Source: Pseudomonas putida (lineage in GTDB: Bacteria > Pseudomonadota > Gammaproteobacteria > Pseudomonadales > Pseudomonadaceae). Taken from it: a stretch of DNA of 64,000 bases. The notes under the pieces were generated by a model that was given only the letters and a program-made list of their open reading frames with translations, was not told the origin of the DNA and did no database searches. Every line of letters starts with the position of its first letter. The first letter of the stretch is position 1. Where the stretch lies: the NCBI RefSeq assembly GCF_030159595.1, contig NZ_BSKJ01000003.1, positions 248,001 to 312,000 of the forward strand, written 5' to 3'. The position numbers and the translations under genes were made by a program. Below, piece after piece: positions 8,602 through 17,317 of this stretch.

Positions 8602-9831
8602 ATGGATTTCGCCTATTCGCCCAAGGTCCAGGCACTGCGCGAACGCGTCACCGCGTTCATGGATGCCTATGTCTACCCCGCTGAAGCGGTGTTCGAGCGC
8701 CAGGTCGTCGAGGGCGACCGCTGGCAACCCACCGCAATCATGGAGGAGCTCAAGGTCAAGGCCCGTGCCGAAGGGCTATGGAACCTGTTCTTGCCTGAAT
8801 CGGAATACGGCGCCGGTCTGAACAACCTGGAATACGCCCCGCTGGCGGAAATCATGGGCCGCTCGTTGCTTGGCCCGGAGCCGTTCAACTGCTCGGCGCC
8901 GGACACCGGCAATATGGAAGTGCTGGTGCGCTATGGCAGCGAAGCACAGAAACGCCAGTGGCTGGAGCCGTTGCTGTCTGGCGAGATCCGCTCGGCATTC
9001 GCCATGACCGAGCCGGACGTGGCCTCCTCGGACGCCACCAACATGGCCGCCACGGCTGTGTGTGACGGTGACGAATGGGTGATCAACGGCCGTAAGTGGT
9101 GGACCTCCGGCGCCTGCGACCCGCGTTGCAAGGTGATGATCTTCATGGGCCTGTCCGACCCAGAAGGGCCGCGCCACCAGCAACACTCGATGGTGTTGGT
9201 GCCCACCGATACGCCCGGTGTGAAGATCGTCCGCCCGCTGCCGGTGTTCGGCTATGACGATGCCCCTCATGGCCATGCCGAAGTTCTGTTCGAGAATGTG
9301 CGGGTGCCGTATGAAAACGTGATCCTTGGCGAAGGCCGAGGCTTCGAAATTGCACAGGGCCGCTTGGGCCCAGGGCGCATCCACCACTGCATGCGCTCGG
9401 TAGGCATGGCCGAGCGTGCGCTGGAGCTGATGTGCAAGCGCTCAGTCGAGCGGACTGCCTTTGGCCGGCCACTGGCACGGCTGGGCGGCAACGTCGACAA
9501 GATTGCCGACTCGCGCATGGAGATCGACATGGCCCGGCTGCTGACGTTGAAAGCGGCGTACATGATGGACACCGTCGGCAACAAGGTGGCCCGCAGCGAG
9601 ATCGCGCAGATCAAGGTGGTGGCGCCGAACGTGGCGTTGAAGGTGATCGACCGGGCGATCCAGATACATGGCGGGGCAGGGGTGAGCGGCGATTTCCCGC
9701 TGGCCTACATGTATGCCATGCAGCGCACCCTGCGCTTGGCTGACGGGCCGGATGAAGTGCACCGGGCGGCGATTGGCAAATATGAAATTGGCAAGTATGT
9801 GCCCGTGGAGATGTTGCGCAGTGGGCGGTGA
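8602..9831 (+). CDS. Acyl-CoA dehydrogenase, ACAD10/ACAD11-like
   Basis: FAD flavoenzyme of 409 residues that introduces the alpha-beta double bond into an acyl-CoA. The ATG at 8602 is preferred over an upstream GTG (8587) because an AAGG ribosome site lies 8 nt before it. Family marks are the flavin-binding [16 protein letters not shown] and [13 protein letters not shown], the C-terminal [29 protein letters not shown] and the terminal [17 protein letters not shown]. The sequence belongs to the branch that in animals handles 4-hydroxy or long branched acyl-CoAs; substrate here unknown. It is the probable target of the divergent LysR regulator. A hairpin with a short T run follows the gene. 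Confidence 0.92.
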   Translation: MDFAYSPKVQALRERVTAFMDAYVYPAEAVFERQVVEGDRWQPTAIMEELKVKARAEGLWNLFLPESEYGAGLNNLEYAPLAEIMGRSLLGPEPFNCSAPDTGNMEVLVRYGSEAQKRQWLEPLLSGEIRSAFAMTEPDVASSDATNMAATAVCDGDEWVINGRKWWTSGACDPRCKVMIFMGLSDPEGPRHQQHSMVLVPTDTPGVKIVRPLPVFGYDDAPHGHAEVLFENVRVPYENVILGEGRGFEIAQGRLGPGRIHHCMRSVGMAERALELMCKRSVERTAFGRPLARLGGNVDKIADSRMEIDMARLLTLKAAYMMDTVGNKVARSEIAQIKVVAPNVALKVIDRAIQIHGGAGVSGDFPLAYMYAMQRTLRLADGPDEVHRAAIGKYEIGKYVPVEMLRSGR

Positions 9832-9850
9832 TTCCCTCGTCACTTGCTAC

Positions 9851-9884
9851 ATACCTGTTCGTGGGCGTGTTCGTGAACAGGTAT
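9851..9884 (+). terminator. intrinsic terminator after acyl-CoA dehydrogenase
   Basis: ATACCTGTTC pairs with GAACAGGTAT around a 14-nt loop and is followed by TTTTAA. It lies 20 nt after the dehydrogenase stop. Confidence 0.65.
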
Positions 9885-9998
9885 TTTAAGTAAAGCTCGG
9901 GTAACTTGTAGGACGCTTCTGATTCTCTGTGCCAAGCGCTTGAGGCCGCCCCGTGGGTGTTAGGTTTCTAACCCTATCCACCCACAGGGAGCTTGAGG

Positions 9999-11399
9999 AT
10001 GCGCGTCAGTCTAGAGGGAAAAGGTCAGGCGGTAGATGGCGATGTGACCACAACGGGAGCTATCTGTATCGCGACGGGGGCCGGCTATCTCGACGAGGGC
10101 CGAATGGTGCTCCGTGAAGGCGACCAGACCACGCCATGCCCTCTTTGTGGGCAGGTGGGAATGGTCGCCGAAGGTGTGGATCACTTCATTTCCGATGGCC
10201 AGCGGGTGGCCATGGACGGTGCGCTGGTTGTCTGTGGTTGTTCGCCGGGCAGCAATCGAGTGGTCGCACCGCTGTATCAAGCACCGCCACCCATGCAGCC
10301 CCTAGCAGGGCTTGCCAATGCTCACTTTGCCGAACCGGCAACCGCCGTCTACCCGGAGCGTTTCTCCCAACCTGTAATAGGTGCACTGCCCGGTACGCTG
10401 GAGCCGGGCTTCTACGTTGTTCCTCGACGCATGTCGTTCTCACAGGTGCTGCTGCAGTTGGCTGAGCACGACGCCACATTGCCGATCTCCCGGTTGCAGC
10501 GGCTCAACCCGACGTTTACACAAGGCTTCAAAGCAGGGGAAATCTTCGTCATCGGTGATCCTGACAACGGTAATGCCTGCACGCGCGAGGAGGGAGAACT
10601 GATGGCAGCGGCGCAGCATGCGCGGCGTGCGCTGGAGGTGCTCGACTACGCCGAAGCGGACTTCATGATGGAGCACCAGGCCGAGATCGCCGGCTTGCTC
10701 AGCGATGCAAGCTTGTCCATGGGCGTGGGTAAGGACATGCTGGATCAAGGTTTGAAACAGGTCAGTCATACATTGACGCGTATCGAGCAACTCCACCAGC
10801 GGGAGTTCATGCGCCACGGCCATCTGAACAGCCCAGGCTTCTTCGCCGAACGACGGCGGCTTCTGCAGCAACTGGATGGACAGCTGAAAACAGCATTTCT
10901 GAACAAGCAGCTGAACCTTGGGAATTATGAGCGCTTGAGGAAGAGTTTGAATATCTCGACCAAGAGCCTGGTGCATCATTGGTCGAAAGCGGGTGGGCCG
11001 GGGCAGATTCCGGGGTATGCGACGCATCTGGAGAAGGTGGCGAAGCTTAGCAATTACCTCAAATATGGCGGACATGCTGCAGTAGGGGTGGGCGGCGCTT
11101 CGTCTTACTTGAACGTGCAGGAGGTGTGTCGGGCCGGTGAGTCTGGAGCTTGCAAGAAGGTTCGTTTTACCGAAACGGGTAGCTTCGCCGGTGGTCTGGG
11201 AGGCGGCTTGCTTGGAGCTTGGGGAGGAGGTGGTGCTGCAACAGCTCTATGCGGTGTTTTCGCGGTCGGTACTGGTGGGCTTGGCGTTCCGGTATGCGGG
11301 ATTGTCATCGTTGGCGCCAGCTCTGCGGCAGGCTCTATTGGCCTTGGCGCATTCGGAGAAAAGGCTGGAGAGGTACTTTATGAGGTGATAGATGATTAA
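9999..11399 (+). CDS. PAAR-domain type VI effector with glycine-rich membrane-active C-terminus
   Basis: Protein of 466 residues. The ATG at 9999 follows an AGGGAG site. Residues 1-90 form a PAAR tip domain (GKGQAVDGDVTTTGA, then CPLCGQ and GALVVCGCSPGSNRVVA), the cone that caps VgrG in type VI secretion. A LysM-like segment follows (about 130-190, FYVVPRRMSFSQVL), then a helical region (200-340). The C-terminus is strongly glycine-rich and hydrophobic (about 380-450: GGLGGGLLGAWGGGG and GIVIVGASSAAGSIGLGAFG), like glycine-zipper pore-forming toxins. The next gene overlaps by 8 nt and encodes a membrane protein, as expected for immunity against a membrane-targeting toxin. No type VI structural genes are in the window. 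The toxin mechanism is inference. Confidence 0.85.
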   Translation: MRVSLEGKGQAVDGDVTTTGAICIATGAGYLDEGRMVLREGDQTTPCPLCGQVGMVAEGVDHFISDGQRVAMDGALVVCGCSPGSNRVVAPLYQAPPPMQPLAGLANAHFAEPATAVYPERFSQPVIGALPGTLEPGFYVVPRRMSFSQVLLQLAEHDATLPISRLQRLNPTFTQGFKAGEIFVIGDPDNGNACTREEGELMAAAQHARRALEVLDYAEADFMMEHQAEIAGLLSDASLSMGVGKDMLDQGLKQVSHTLTRIEQLHQREFMRHGHLNSPGFFAERRRLLQQLDGQLKTAFLNKQLNLGNYERLRKSLNISTKSLVHHWSKAGGPGQIPGYATHLEKVAKLSNYLKYGGHAAVGVGGASSYLNVQEVCRAGESGACKKVRFTETGSFAGGLGGGLLGAWGGGGAATALCGVFAVGTGGLGVPVCGIVIVGASSAAGSIGLGAFGEKAGEVLYEVIDD

Positions 11400-11781
11400 C
11401 TTCGACAGTTGGTCGCCGCTGCTTAAACTAGCCTTTCTGATTGTCCCGTTTCTCACTGGTTTTTCAGGTCTTGCTATAAATGTGCGAATTGCAATGTCCC
11501 GTGATTTTCAAGTCGCCTTGTCAGCTATCACAAGCAACCCCTATCTGGAGCAGATGAAACCCGTTTGGAGTGGAGGAAGCCTGAGGTCTCGCTGTCTGCT
11601 GATGAGTGCGGTGAGCGCTTTGGTCACGTTTCCTAGGCTACATCTGCATATGGGTTGGTTGGATGAAGAGGAACTTAAGCATTTCCCGCCGTACTTGAAG
11701 CGAAAAATGGCTATCGCGCTATGGCTCATTTTCATCGCGTTGCTTTGGTCGTTGATGGGTTACTTTATAATTAAAAAGTAA
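11392..11781 (+). CDS. Putative membrane immunity protein for the upstream PAAR effector
   Basis: Protein of 129 residues with hydrophobic helices at about residues 9-30 (LKLAFLIVPFLTGFSGLAI) and 107-127 (IALWLIFIALLWSLMGYFI), and a soluble middle. Its ATG lies inside the last codons of the effector gene (8-nt overlap), so the two are translationally coupled, the usual arrangement for a toxin and its antidote. I do not recognise a named family. Location in the inner membrane would fit protection against a pore-forming or membrane-inserting C-terminus. The codon usage is lower in GC than its neighbours, as is common for exchanged toxin-immunity cassettes. Confidence 0.7.
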   Translation: MINFDSWSPLLKLAFLIVPFLTGFSGLAINVRIAMSRDFQVALSAITSNPYLEQMKPVWSGGSLRSRCLLMSAVSALVTFPRLHLHMGWLDEEELKHFPPYLKRKMAIALWLIFIALLWSLMGYFIIKK

Positions 11782-11788
11782 TACTGGG

Positions 11789-12838
11789 TCAGGCCCGCAA
11801 TTGCGGGTCTTCATCCTTTTGCACATTCGAAACATTTCCTTGCTGGGTGGACTCTACAGCCGCCTTCTGCCCCCTTGTCTTTACCAACGAAACCACCACC
11901 CCACCCAGCAACAGCCCGAACGTCACCCCCAGCGACAGCAACGCCGGCACCTTGCCCACCATGCCGTGGTAGAAAATCTTGCAGCCAATAAAGATCAGCA
12001 CCAGCGCCAGCGCGTACTTCAGGTAAACAAACCGGTGCATCAACGCCGACAGCGCAAAGTACAGCGAGCGCAACCCAAGAATGGCGAAGATGTTCGAGGT
12101 GTAAACGATGAACGGGTCCTGGGTGATGGCGAAGATGGCCGGCACGCTGTCGACGGCGAACACCAGATCGGCCAGTTCGATCAGCACCAGCGCCAGAAAC
12201 AACGGGGTGGCATAACGCAGGGCCTTGCTGTGCCCGGGCGGGGTTTGGCGTATGAAGAAGTGCGAGCCGTGAATCTGGTCGGTGACCCGCATGTGCCGGC
12301 GCACGAACTTGATGATCGGGTTGTTGGCCAGGTCCGGGTGGCTGTCTTCTCTCGACAGCGCCATCTTCACCCCGGTGAACAGCAGGAAGGCGCCGAAGAG
12401 GTACAGCACCCAGGCAAAGTTCTGCACCAGCGCCGCGCCCACGCCGATCATGATCGCCCGCAGGAACACCACCCCAAGGATGCCCCAGAACAGCACGCGG
12501 TGCTGGTAGCGGCGGGGGATGGCGAAGTAGCTGAAGATCATCGCCATCACGAACACGTTGTCCATCGACAGCGACTGCTCGACCAGGAAACCGGTGTAGA
12601 ACTCCAGCGCTGACTGTGAGCCCAATTGATACCAGACCCCGGCGCCGAACAGTACACCGACGCTGAAATAGCCCGAATACAGCAGCAGGCTTTCGCGCAT
12701 TTCGATTTCCCGGTCGTGGCGGTGCAGCACACCCAGGTCGAGTACCAGCAAACCGATGACGATCGCCACGAACGCCAGCCATAACCAGGCGCTGGTTCCG
12801 AGAACGGGGGTGGTGAGGAATGCGTGCAGAGCTGTCAT
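11789..12838 (-). CDS. TerC-family integral membrane protein
   Basis: Inner-membrane protein of 349 residues with about nine hydrophobic segments. The start at 12838 has an excellent AAGGAGG site; the frame extends 28 codons further upstream but without ribosome site support. TerC hallmarks are the acidic membrane motif LVEQSLSMDNVFVMAMIF (residues about 85-102) and the second IELADLVFAVDSVPAIFAIT. Members such as Alx and TerC are linked to manganese export or to metalation of secreted proteins, and some to tellurite resistance. No tellurite operon is present. The leader contains two GC hairpins, but I could not recognise a yybP-ykoY manganese riboswitch. Confidence 0.92.
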   Translation of the reverse strand: MTALHAFLTTPVLGTSAWLWLAFVAIVIGLLVLDLGVLHRHDREIEMRESLLLYSGYFSVGVLFGAGVWYQLGSQSALEFYTGFLVEQSLSMDNVFVMAMIFSYFAIPRRYQHRVLFWGILGVVFLRAIMIGVGAALVQNFAWVLYLFGAFLLFTGVKMALSREDSHPDLANNPIIKFVRRHMRVTDQIHGSHFFIRQTPPGHSKALRYATPLFLALVLIELADLVFAVDSVPAIFAITQDPFIVYTSNIFAILGLRSLYFALSALMHRFVYLKYALALVLIFIGCKIFYHGMVGKVPALLSLGVTFGLLLGGVVVSLVKTRGQKAAVESTQQGNVSNVQKDEDPQLRA

Positions 12839-13009
12839 GAGCCCCTCCTTGAATGTCGACGTTGCTTGGCAACAGTGATCCGACATGGCGGCTTGGCAGC
12901 CGTCAGAGGGGCCCGGTATCACATGGGCTTGAGCCTAGACCCGTTTACCACGGATGCCGAATGAGGAGCTGTTACATTTCTTTGCCAAGGCCGTTCCTCA
13001 GGCTTCAAG

Positions 13010-14317
13010 TCAGTACACCCACACCTCGACCCGGCGATTACGCAAGCGCCCTTGTTCCAGCTCATTCCCGGCCACTGGCAGTTCATCGCCCATCCCCGTC
13101 ACTTCAAGCACCTCCACGCCCTCGCGCGCCAGCTCGCGACGCACCGCCTGGGCGCGCAGTCGGGAGAGCAGGGCGGCCCGGCCTGGCGTTTCCTTGGGGT
13201 CACCGAACCCGACCAGTACCGCTTTGCTCTGCAGCTTGCCGGCCTGGCGCAGGTACTCGGCCACCCGTTGCACATCGCGCAGGGCTTTGTTATCGAGGCT
13301 GGCGCTGCCTTCCTGGAAACGGAAGTTCACGCTTAGCCGTTGCGCTTGCTGGGTCAGGGTGCGATAGCGTGGCGGCATGTCCGCCTGGGGCGGTACAGGC
13401 TGGGCCTTGATCTGCTGCGACACGAAACCCTGTTGGGCGACGATCGCCTGGCCTGCCGGGCTTTGGGCGAAATCGGCCAGGGCTCTGGCCTGGGGCTTGG
13501 GGTTGGTCGGCAGGTAGAAGTACAGGCGCCGCGACAACGGGTAGTCCTCGCTCGCTACTCGCGCACGCGCTGGCAGCATGGCCGGCGCGTCGCCCTCGGC
13601 CACCGCCAGCACCTTGGCCCCATGAACGGCGGCCAGGCTACTGAAGCCGATGGCCTGGCGGTCGGAGGCCACACGCGAAGCCAGTTCGTCACTGGACTCG
13701 AAGCGCCGTGCCTTGGCCGACAGTTCATCATGCCGGGGTTCCAGCACGAGCGCCTTGAACGTTTCAAAGGTGCCGGAGCGGTCGTCACGGGCGTACAGGT
13801 GGATGGCCCCGCCGGAGACGCCCAGTTGCTCCCAGCGCTGGACCTTGCCCGAGAAAATGTGCGCCAGTTGCCGGAGGGTGAGTTGTGGCAATGGGTTGTT
13901 GGGGTGGACGATGACCGCCACGCCGTCCAGGCCGATGACTTGTTCGGCATCGGCGGCGCGCAGGTCGCCCACCGCCTGCAACTGGCGTAATTCGCTGTCG
14001 TTGATCGGACGCGAGGCAGCTGCCAGGTCGGCATCGCCACGTCCGAGGGCGACGAAGCCGGTGCTGGAACCGTGGGCGGCGATGTCGATGCGCACCGGCT
14101 GCCCGTGTGCGTCGCGGGCGGTGATCACGGTCTCGTTGGCGACGTTGCCGGGGTGTTGTTCGATAACGGTGGCTTGCTGCGCGCGCAATTGCCCCTGCAC
14201 CAGCGCCGGCAGCAAGGCCGCGCCAATCGTGTTGGAGCCTTGCACGCGCAGGTGCAGGGGCTCTGCCAGTGTCGCCAGCGGTAGCAGGGTGAGCAGCAAG
14301 ACGAGCAGGCGGGGCAT
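13010..14317 (-). CDS. Phosphate-binding-like protein fused to an OmpA peptidoglycan-binding domain
   Basis: Periplasmic protein of 435 residues. The ATG at 14317 gives a clean signal peptide (MPRLLVLLLTLLPLATLA). Residues about 22-325 are a PstS-type phosphate-binding fold (VQGSNTIGAALLPALVQGQL, HGSSTGFVALGRGDADLAA, HIFSGKVQRW, YARDDRSGTFETF). Residues about 330-435 are an OmpA-like domain (VNFRFQEGSASLDNKA, then RAQAVRRELAREGVE and GRLRNRRVEVWVY), which binds diaminopimelate in peptidoglycan. The phosphate loop residues of PstS (T-S-D-R-S-G-T region) are kept as DDRSGTFETF. The design suggests a ligand binder anchored to the wall rather than a soluble transporter partner; no pst genes are nearby. 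The exact ligand is unknown. Confidence 0.88.
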   Translation of the reverse strand: MPRLLVLLLTLLPLATLAEPLHLRVQGSNTIGAALLPALVQGQLRAQQATVIEQHPGNVANETVITARDAHGQPVRIDIAAHGSSTGFVALGRGDADLAAASRPINDSELRQLQAVGDLRAADAEQVIGLDGVAVIVHPNNPLPQLTLRQLAHIFSGKVQRWEQLGVSGGAIHLYARDDRSGTFETFKALVLEPRHDELSAKARRFESSDELASRVASDRQAIGFSSLAAVHGAKVLAVAEGDAPAMLPARARVASEDYPLSRRLYFYLPTNPKPQARALADFAQSPAGQAIVAQQGFVSQQIKAQPVPPQADMPPRYRTLTQQAQRLSVNFRFQEGSASLDNKALRDVQRVAEYLRQAGKLQSKAVLVGFGDPKETPGRAALLSRLRAQAVRRELAREGVEVLEVTGMGDELPVAGNELEQGRLRNRRVEVWVY

Positions 14318-14415
14318 GCCGGGTGGCCTATGGCATAGAGTTGGCCGGCAGATTACGACAGTGGCGTGATGATCATGTGACAGTGCGTAGGGGCCGCAAA
14401 GCGGCCCCGGCGGTC

Positions 14416-15564
14416 TCAGTGCGCCCCGGCAGATTTGCTCAGGTCGCTCTCTGCCCATTCGGTATAGATGCACGCATCAGCCACCGCCCAGCGCACCTTC
14501 ACGGTATCGCCCGGCTGCATTGGCAAGCCGGCAGCCGACAACGCTTTTACTGTCAACTCCGTGCCACCCGCAGTCACCACATGGCAGGTCTGGCTCTCGC
14601 CCAGAAACAGCACTTCGCCAACCTTGGCACTGACCTCGTTCCAGCCCGCCGGCAGCGGCTCGCGCGCAGCCTGTTCGGCGGTCAAAGCCAGGGCCTTTTC
14701 CGGGCGTACCATGATCAGCGCATCCTGCGAAGCTGCCAGTCCCGGGGTCAAGCGGATGGCCACCGGCTGTCCCTCGAAGCTGCCCGCGCCGTTGCTGCTG
14801 GCCTTGATGCGCAGGAAGTTCGAGTTGCCGAGGAACGAGGCGACAAAGGCATTCGGCGGGTTCTGGTACAGGTCGTAACCGGTGCCCAGGCCGACGATCT
14901 TGCCGTGGCTGAAAATGGCGATGCGCTGGGACAGGCGCATGGCTTCTTCTTGATCGTGGGTGACGTAGACGATGGTAATGCCCAGCCGGCGATGCAGTTG
15001 GCGCAGCTCATCCTGCAGGTCTTCGCGCAGTTTCTTGTCCAGCGCGCCAAGCGGTTCGTCCATCAGCAGGATACGTGGTTCGTATACCAGCGCCCGGGCA
15101 ATCGCCACGCGTTGCTGCTGCCCGCCGGACATCTGCGAGGGCTTGCGGTGGGCGAACTTCTCCAGTTGCACCAGCTTGAGCATGGCGTCGACGCGCTTGG
15201 CGGTTTCGGCCGCGTTGAGCTTGCGAATGGCCAGCGGGAAGGCGATGTTGTCGCGTACGTTCAGGTGCGGGAACAGCGAGTAGCGCTGGAACACCATGCC
15301 GATATCACGCTTGTGCGGCGGCACGTTCACCAGCGACTGGCCATCGACCAGGATCTCGCCGCTGCTCGGCGTCTCGAAGCCGGCCAGCATCGACAGGGTG
15401 GTGGACTTGCCCGAGCCGCTGGAGCCGAGGAAGGTCAGGAACTCGCCGTCCTGGATTTCCAGGTCGAGGTTGTCCACGGCGGTGAAGTCGCCGTAGTGCT
15501 TGTTCAGGCCGCGCAGGCTGACCAGGGTCTTGCCTGGCGCGTTGTCTTTGATCACTGCACTCAT
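14416..15564 (-). CDS. ABC importer ATPase, polyamine type (PotA-like)
   Basis: Cytoplasmic ATPase subunit of 382 residues. The ATG at 15564 (MSAVIKDN) is chosen since the ABC domain starts about 15 residues later. Walker A is GSSGSGKSTTL (about residues 46-56), the signature is MSGGQQQRVAIARAL, Walker B is RILLMDEPLGALD and the switch histidine is in YVTHDQEEAM. A C-terminal TOBE domain (about 290-370) matches the PotA/CysA/UgpC group. It is the fourth gene of a leftward transport operon (binding protein, two permeases, ATPase). The substrate is probably a small cationic or organic compound and cannot be read from sequence. Confidence 0.93.
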   Translation of the reverse strand: MSAVIKDNAPGKTLVSLRGLNKHYGDFTAVDNLDLEIQDGEFLTFLGSSGSGKSTTLSMLAGFETPSSGEILVDGQSLVNVPPHKRDIGMVFQRYSLFPHLNVRDNIAFPLAIRKLNAAETAKRVDAMLKLVQLEKFAHRKPSQMSGGQQQRVAIARALVYEPRILLMDEPLGALDKKLREDLQDELRQLHRRLGITIVYVTHDQEEAMRLSQRIAIFSHGKIVGLGTGYDLYQNPPNAFVASFLGNSNFLRIKASSNGAGSFEGQPVAIRLTPGLAASQDALIMVRPEKALALTAEQAAREPLPAGWNEVSAKVGEVLFLGESQTCHVVTAGGTELTVKALSAAGLPMQPGDTVKVRWAVADACIYTEWAESDLSKSAGAH

Positions 15565-15583
15565 TGTTGTTTTCTCCGCGCGC

Positions 15584-16393
15584 TCAGGCGTTTGTTTCGG
15601 TGCGCCGGCGCAAGGCGGCGGCAATGAACATGACAAGCAGCGACAGGCCGATCAGCAGGGTCGAGGCGACGGCGATGACCGGGCTGAGGTCCTGGCGCAG
15701 GGTGGTCCACATTTTCACTGGCAGTGTCTGCAGGTCGGGGCTGGCCATCATCACGCTCAGCACCACCTCATCCCACGACACCAGGAAAGCGAACAGGCCG
15801 CCGGCGATCATCCCCGGGCGAATGGCCGGGAAGGTGACCTTGAAGATGGCTTGCAGGCGCGAAGCACCGCAGATCACCGCAGCATCCTCGATCGACTGGT
15901 CGAACAGCTTCAGCGAGTTGATGATCGAGATGATGGTGAAGGGCAGGGCGACGATCACATGGCTGACCACGAAGGCAAACAGCGTGCCGGTGTAGCCGAG
16001 CTTGAGGAACAGCGCATACACCGCCACGGCAATGATCACCAGTGGCACGATCATCGGCATGGTGAACAACCCGTACAGCAGCTCGCGACCCGGGAAACGG
16101 CCCCGCACCAGGGCGAATGCGCTGGGCAGGCCCAGCAGCACGGCGGCAATGGTGGTCAGCACGGCCACCTTGAGGCTGGCCAGTGCGGCGTCCATCCACT
16201 CCGGGTTGGAGAAGAACTGGCCGTACCATTTGAAGGTCCAGCCCGGCGGCGGGAATACCAGCCACTGGGATGAGCCGAAGGACAGCAACACGATGAACAC
16301 CACCGGCAGCAGCAGGAAGGCCGCAATGACCCCGGTGGTCAGGTACAGGCCCGTGCGCAGCGGGCGGCCCATGGCATTGGGAGACAGGAGCAT
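15584..16393 (-). CDS. ABC importer permease, PotC-like
   Basis: Inner-membrane permease of 269 residues with six predicted transmembrane segments. The binding-protein-dependent transport EAA loop is ASRLQAIFKVTFPAIRPGM (about residues 178-196), which docks the ATPase. It starts 6 nt after the upstream permease gene ends, with a GAGG site, and ends 19 nt before the ATPase start. It pairs with the PotB-like permease to form the membrane channel. Confidence 0.93.
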   Translation of the reverse strand: MLLSPNAMGRPLRTGLYLTTGVIAAFLLLPVVFIVLLSFGSSQWLVFPPPGWTFKWYGQFFSNPEWMDAALASLKVAVLTTIAAVLLGLPSAFALVRGRFPGRELLYGLFTMPMIVPLVIIAVAVYALFLKLGYTGTLFAFVVSHVIVALPFTIISIINSLKLFDQSIEDAAVICGASRLQAIFKVTFPAIRPGMIAGGLFAFLVSWDEVVLSVMMASPDLQTLPVKMWTTLRQDLSPVIAVASTLLIGLSLLVMFIAAALRRRTETNA

Positions 16394-16399
16394 GGCAGT

Positions 16400-17317
16400 T
16401 TACCTCGCATTGCCAACCGGGGATTCCGGCTGCAGCTTCAGGTACAGGTAGAAGAGCACCAGGGTGATCACCACCAGCAGTGCGGCGGCGGCGCTGGCCA
16501 GGCCCCAGTTGAGGAACGACTGCACCTGCTGGATGATGAATTCGGGCAGCATCATGTTCTGCGCACCGCCCAGCAGTGCCGGGGTGACGTAGTAACCGAG
16601 CGACATCACGAACACCATCAGCGCCCCGGAGAACAGCCCCGAGCGGCACAGCGGCAGGAACACCTTCCAGAAGTTGGTCCACGGGCTGGCGCCGCAGATG
16701 GAGCCGGCCTGCAGCACCATCGGATCGATGGCGTGCATGGTCGCCTGCAGCGGCAGCACGATGAACGGGATCATGATGTAGCTCATGCCGATCACCACGC
16801 CGGTGAGGTTATGCACCATTTCCAGCGGGGTATCGATGATACCCATGGCCATCAACGCCTTGTTGATCACCCCCGAGCTTTGCAGCAACACCAGCCACGA
16901 ATAGGTGCGCGCCAGCAGGCTGGTCCACATCGACAGCAGCACGATGTTCAGCAGCCAGCGGCCCCAGCCCTTGGGCACCAGGGTGATCGCCCAGGCCAGC
17001 GGGAAGCCCAGCAACACGCTGATCAGGGTAACCACGCCGGCCACCGAGAAGGTGTTGAACAGCACCCGTGCGTAGGCCGAGTTGGCGAACAGCTGCTCGT
17101 AGTTGCCCAGCCCCGGCGTTGGCTCCAGCACCCCGCGCAGCAACAGGCCGACCAGCGGGGCGAAGAAGAACAGGCCAAGGAACAACAGGGCCGGCAGCAG
17201 GTTGCGGCTGCCCTTCCAGCGCTGGCTCAGGCTGGCGCGGCGGGGTGCCGTACCCGGGGCGCCGGTGCCCGTGGGGGCACCTTGCGCGTTATGCAGGGCG
17301 TTGATGGCGACTTTCAT
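16400..17317 (-). CDS. ABC importer permease, PotB-like
   Basis: Inner-membrane permease of 305 residues. The ATG at 17317 overlaps the stop of the binding-protein gene as ATGA, so I prefer it to an ATG 12 nt upstream. A basic cytoplasmic tail of about 40 residues precedes six transmembrane segments. The EAA-type loop is QAGSICGASPWTNFWKVFLP (about residues 213-232). It is the second gene of the polyamine-type import operon. Confidence 0.93.
   Translation of the reverse strand: MKVAINALHNAQGAPTGTGAPGTAPRRASLSQRWKGSRNLLPALLFLGLFFFAPLVGLLLRGVLEPTPGLGNYEQLFANSAYARVLFNTFSVAGVVTLISVLLGFPLAWAITLVPKGWGRWLLNIVLLSMWTSLLARTYSWLVLLQSSGVINKALMAMGIIDTPLEMVHNLTGVVIGMSYIMIPFIVLPLQATMHAIDPMVLQAGSICGASPWTNFWKVFLPLCRSGLFSGALMVFVMSLGYYVTPALLGGAQNMMLPEFIIQQVQSFLNWGLASAAAALLVVITLVLFYLYLKLQPESPVGNAR

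Noticed and set aside
12839..12960. yybP-ykoY manganese riboswitch before terC
   Set aside because: The expected conserved GGGGAG-type loops are not present.
14323..15627. 434-residue rightward frame over the ABC ATPase
   Set aside because: Shadow; the minus strand has all ATPase motifs.
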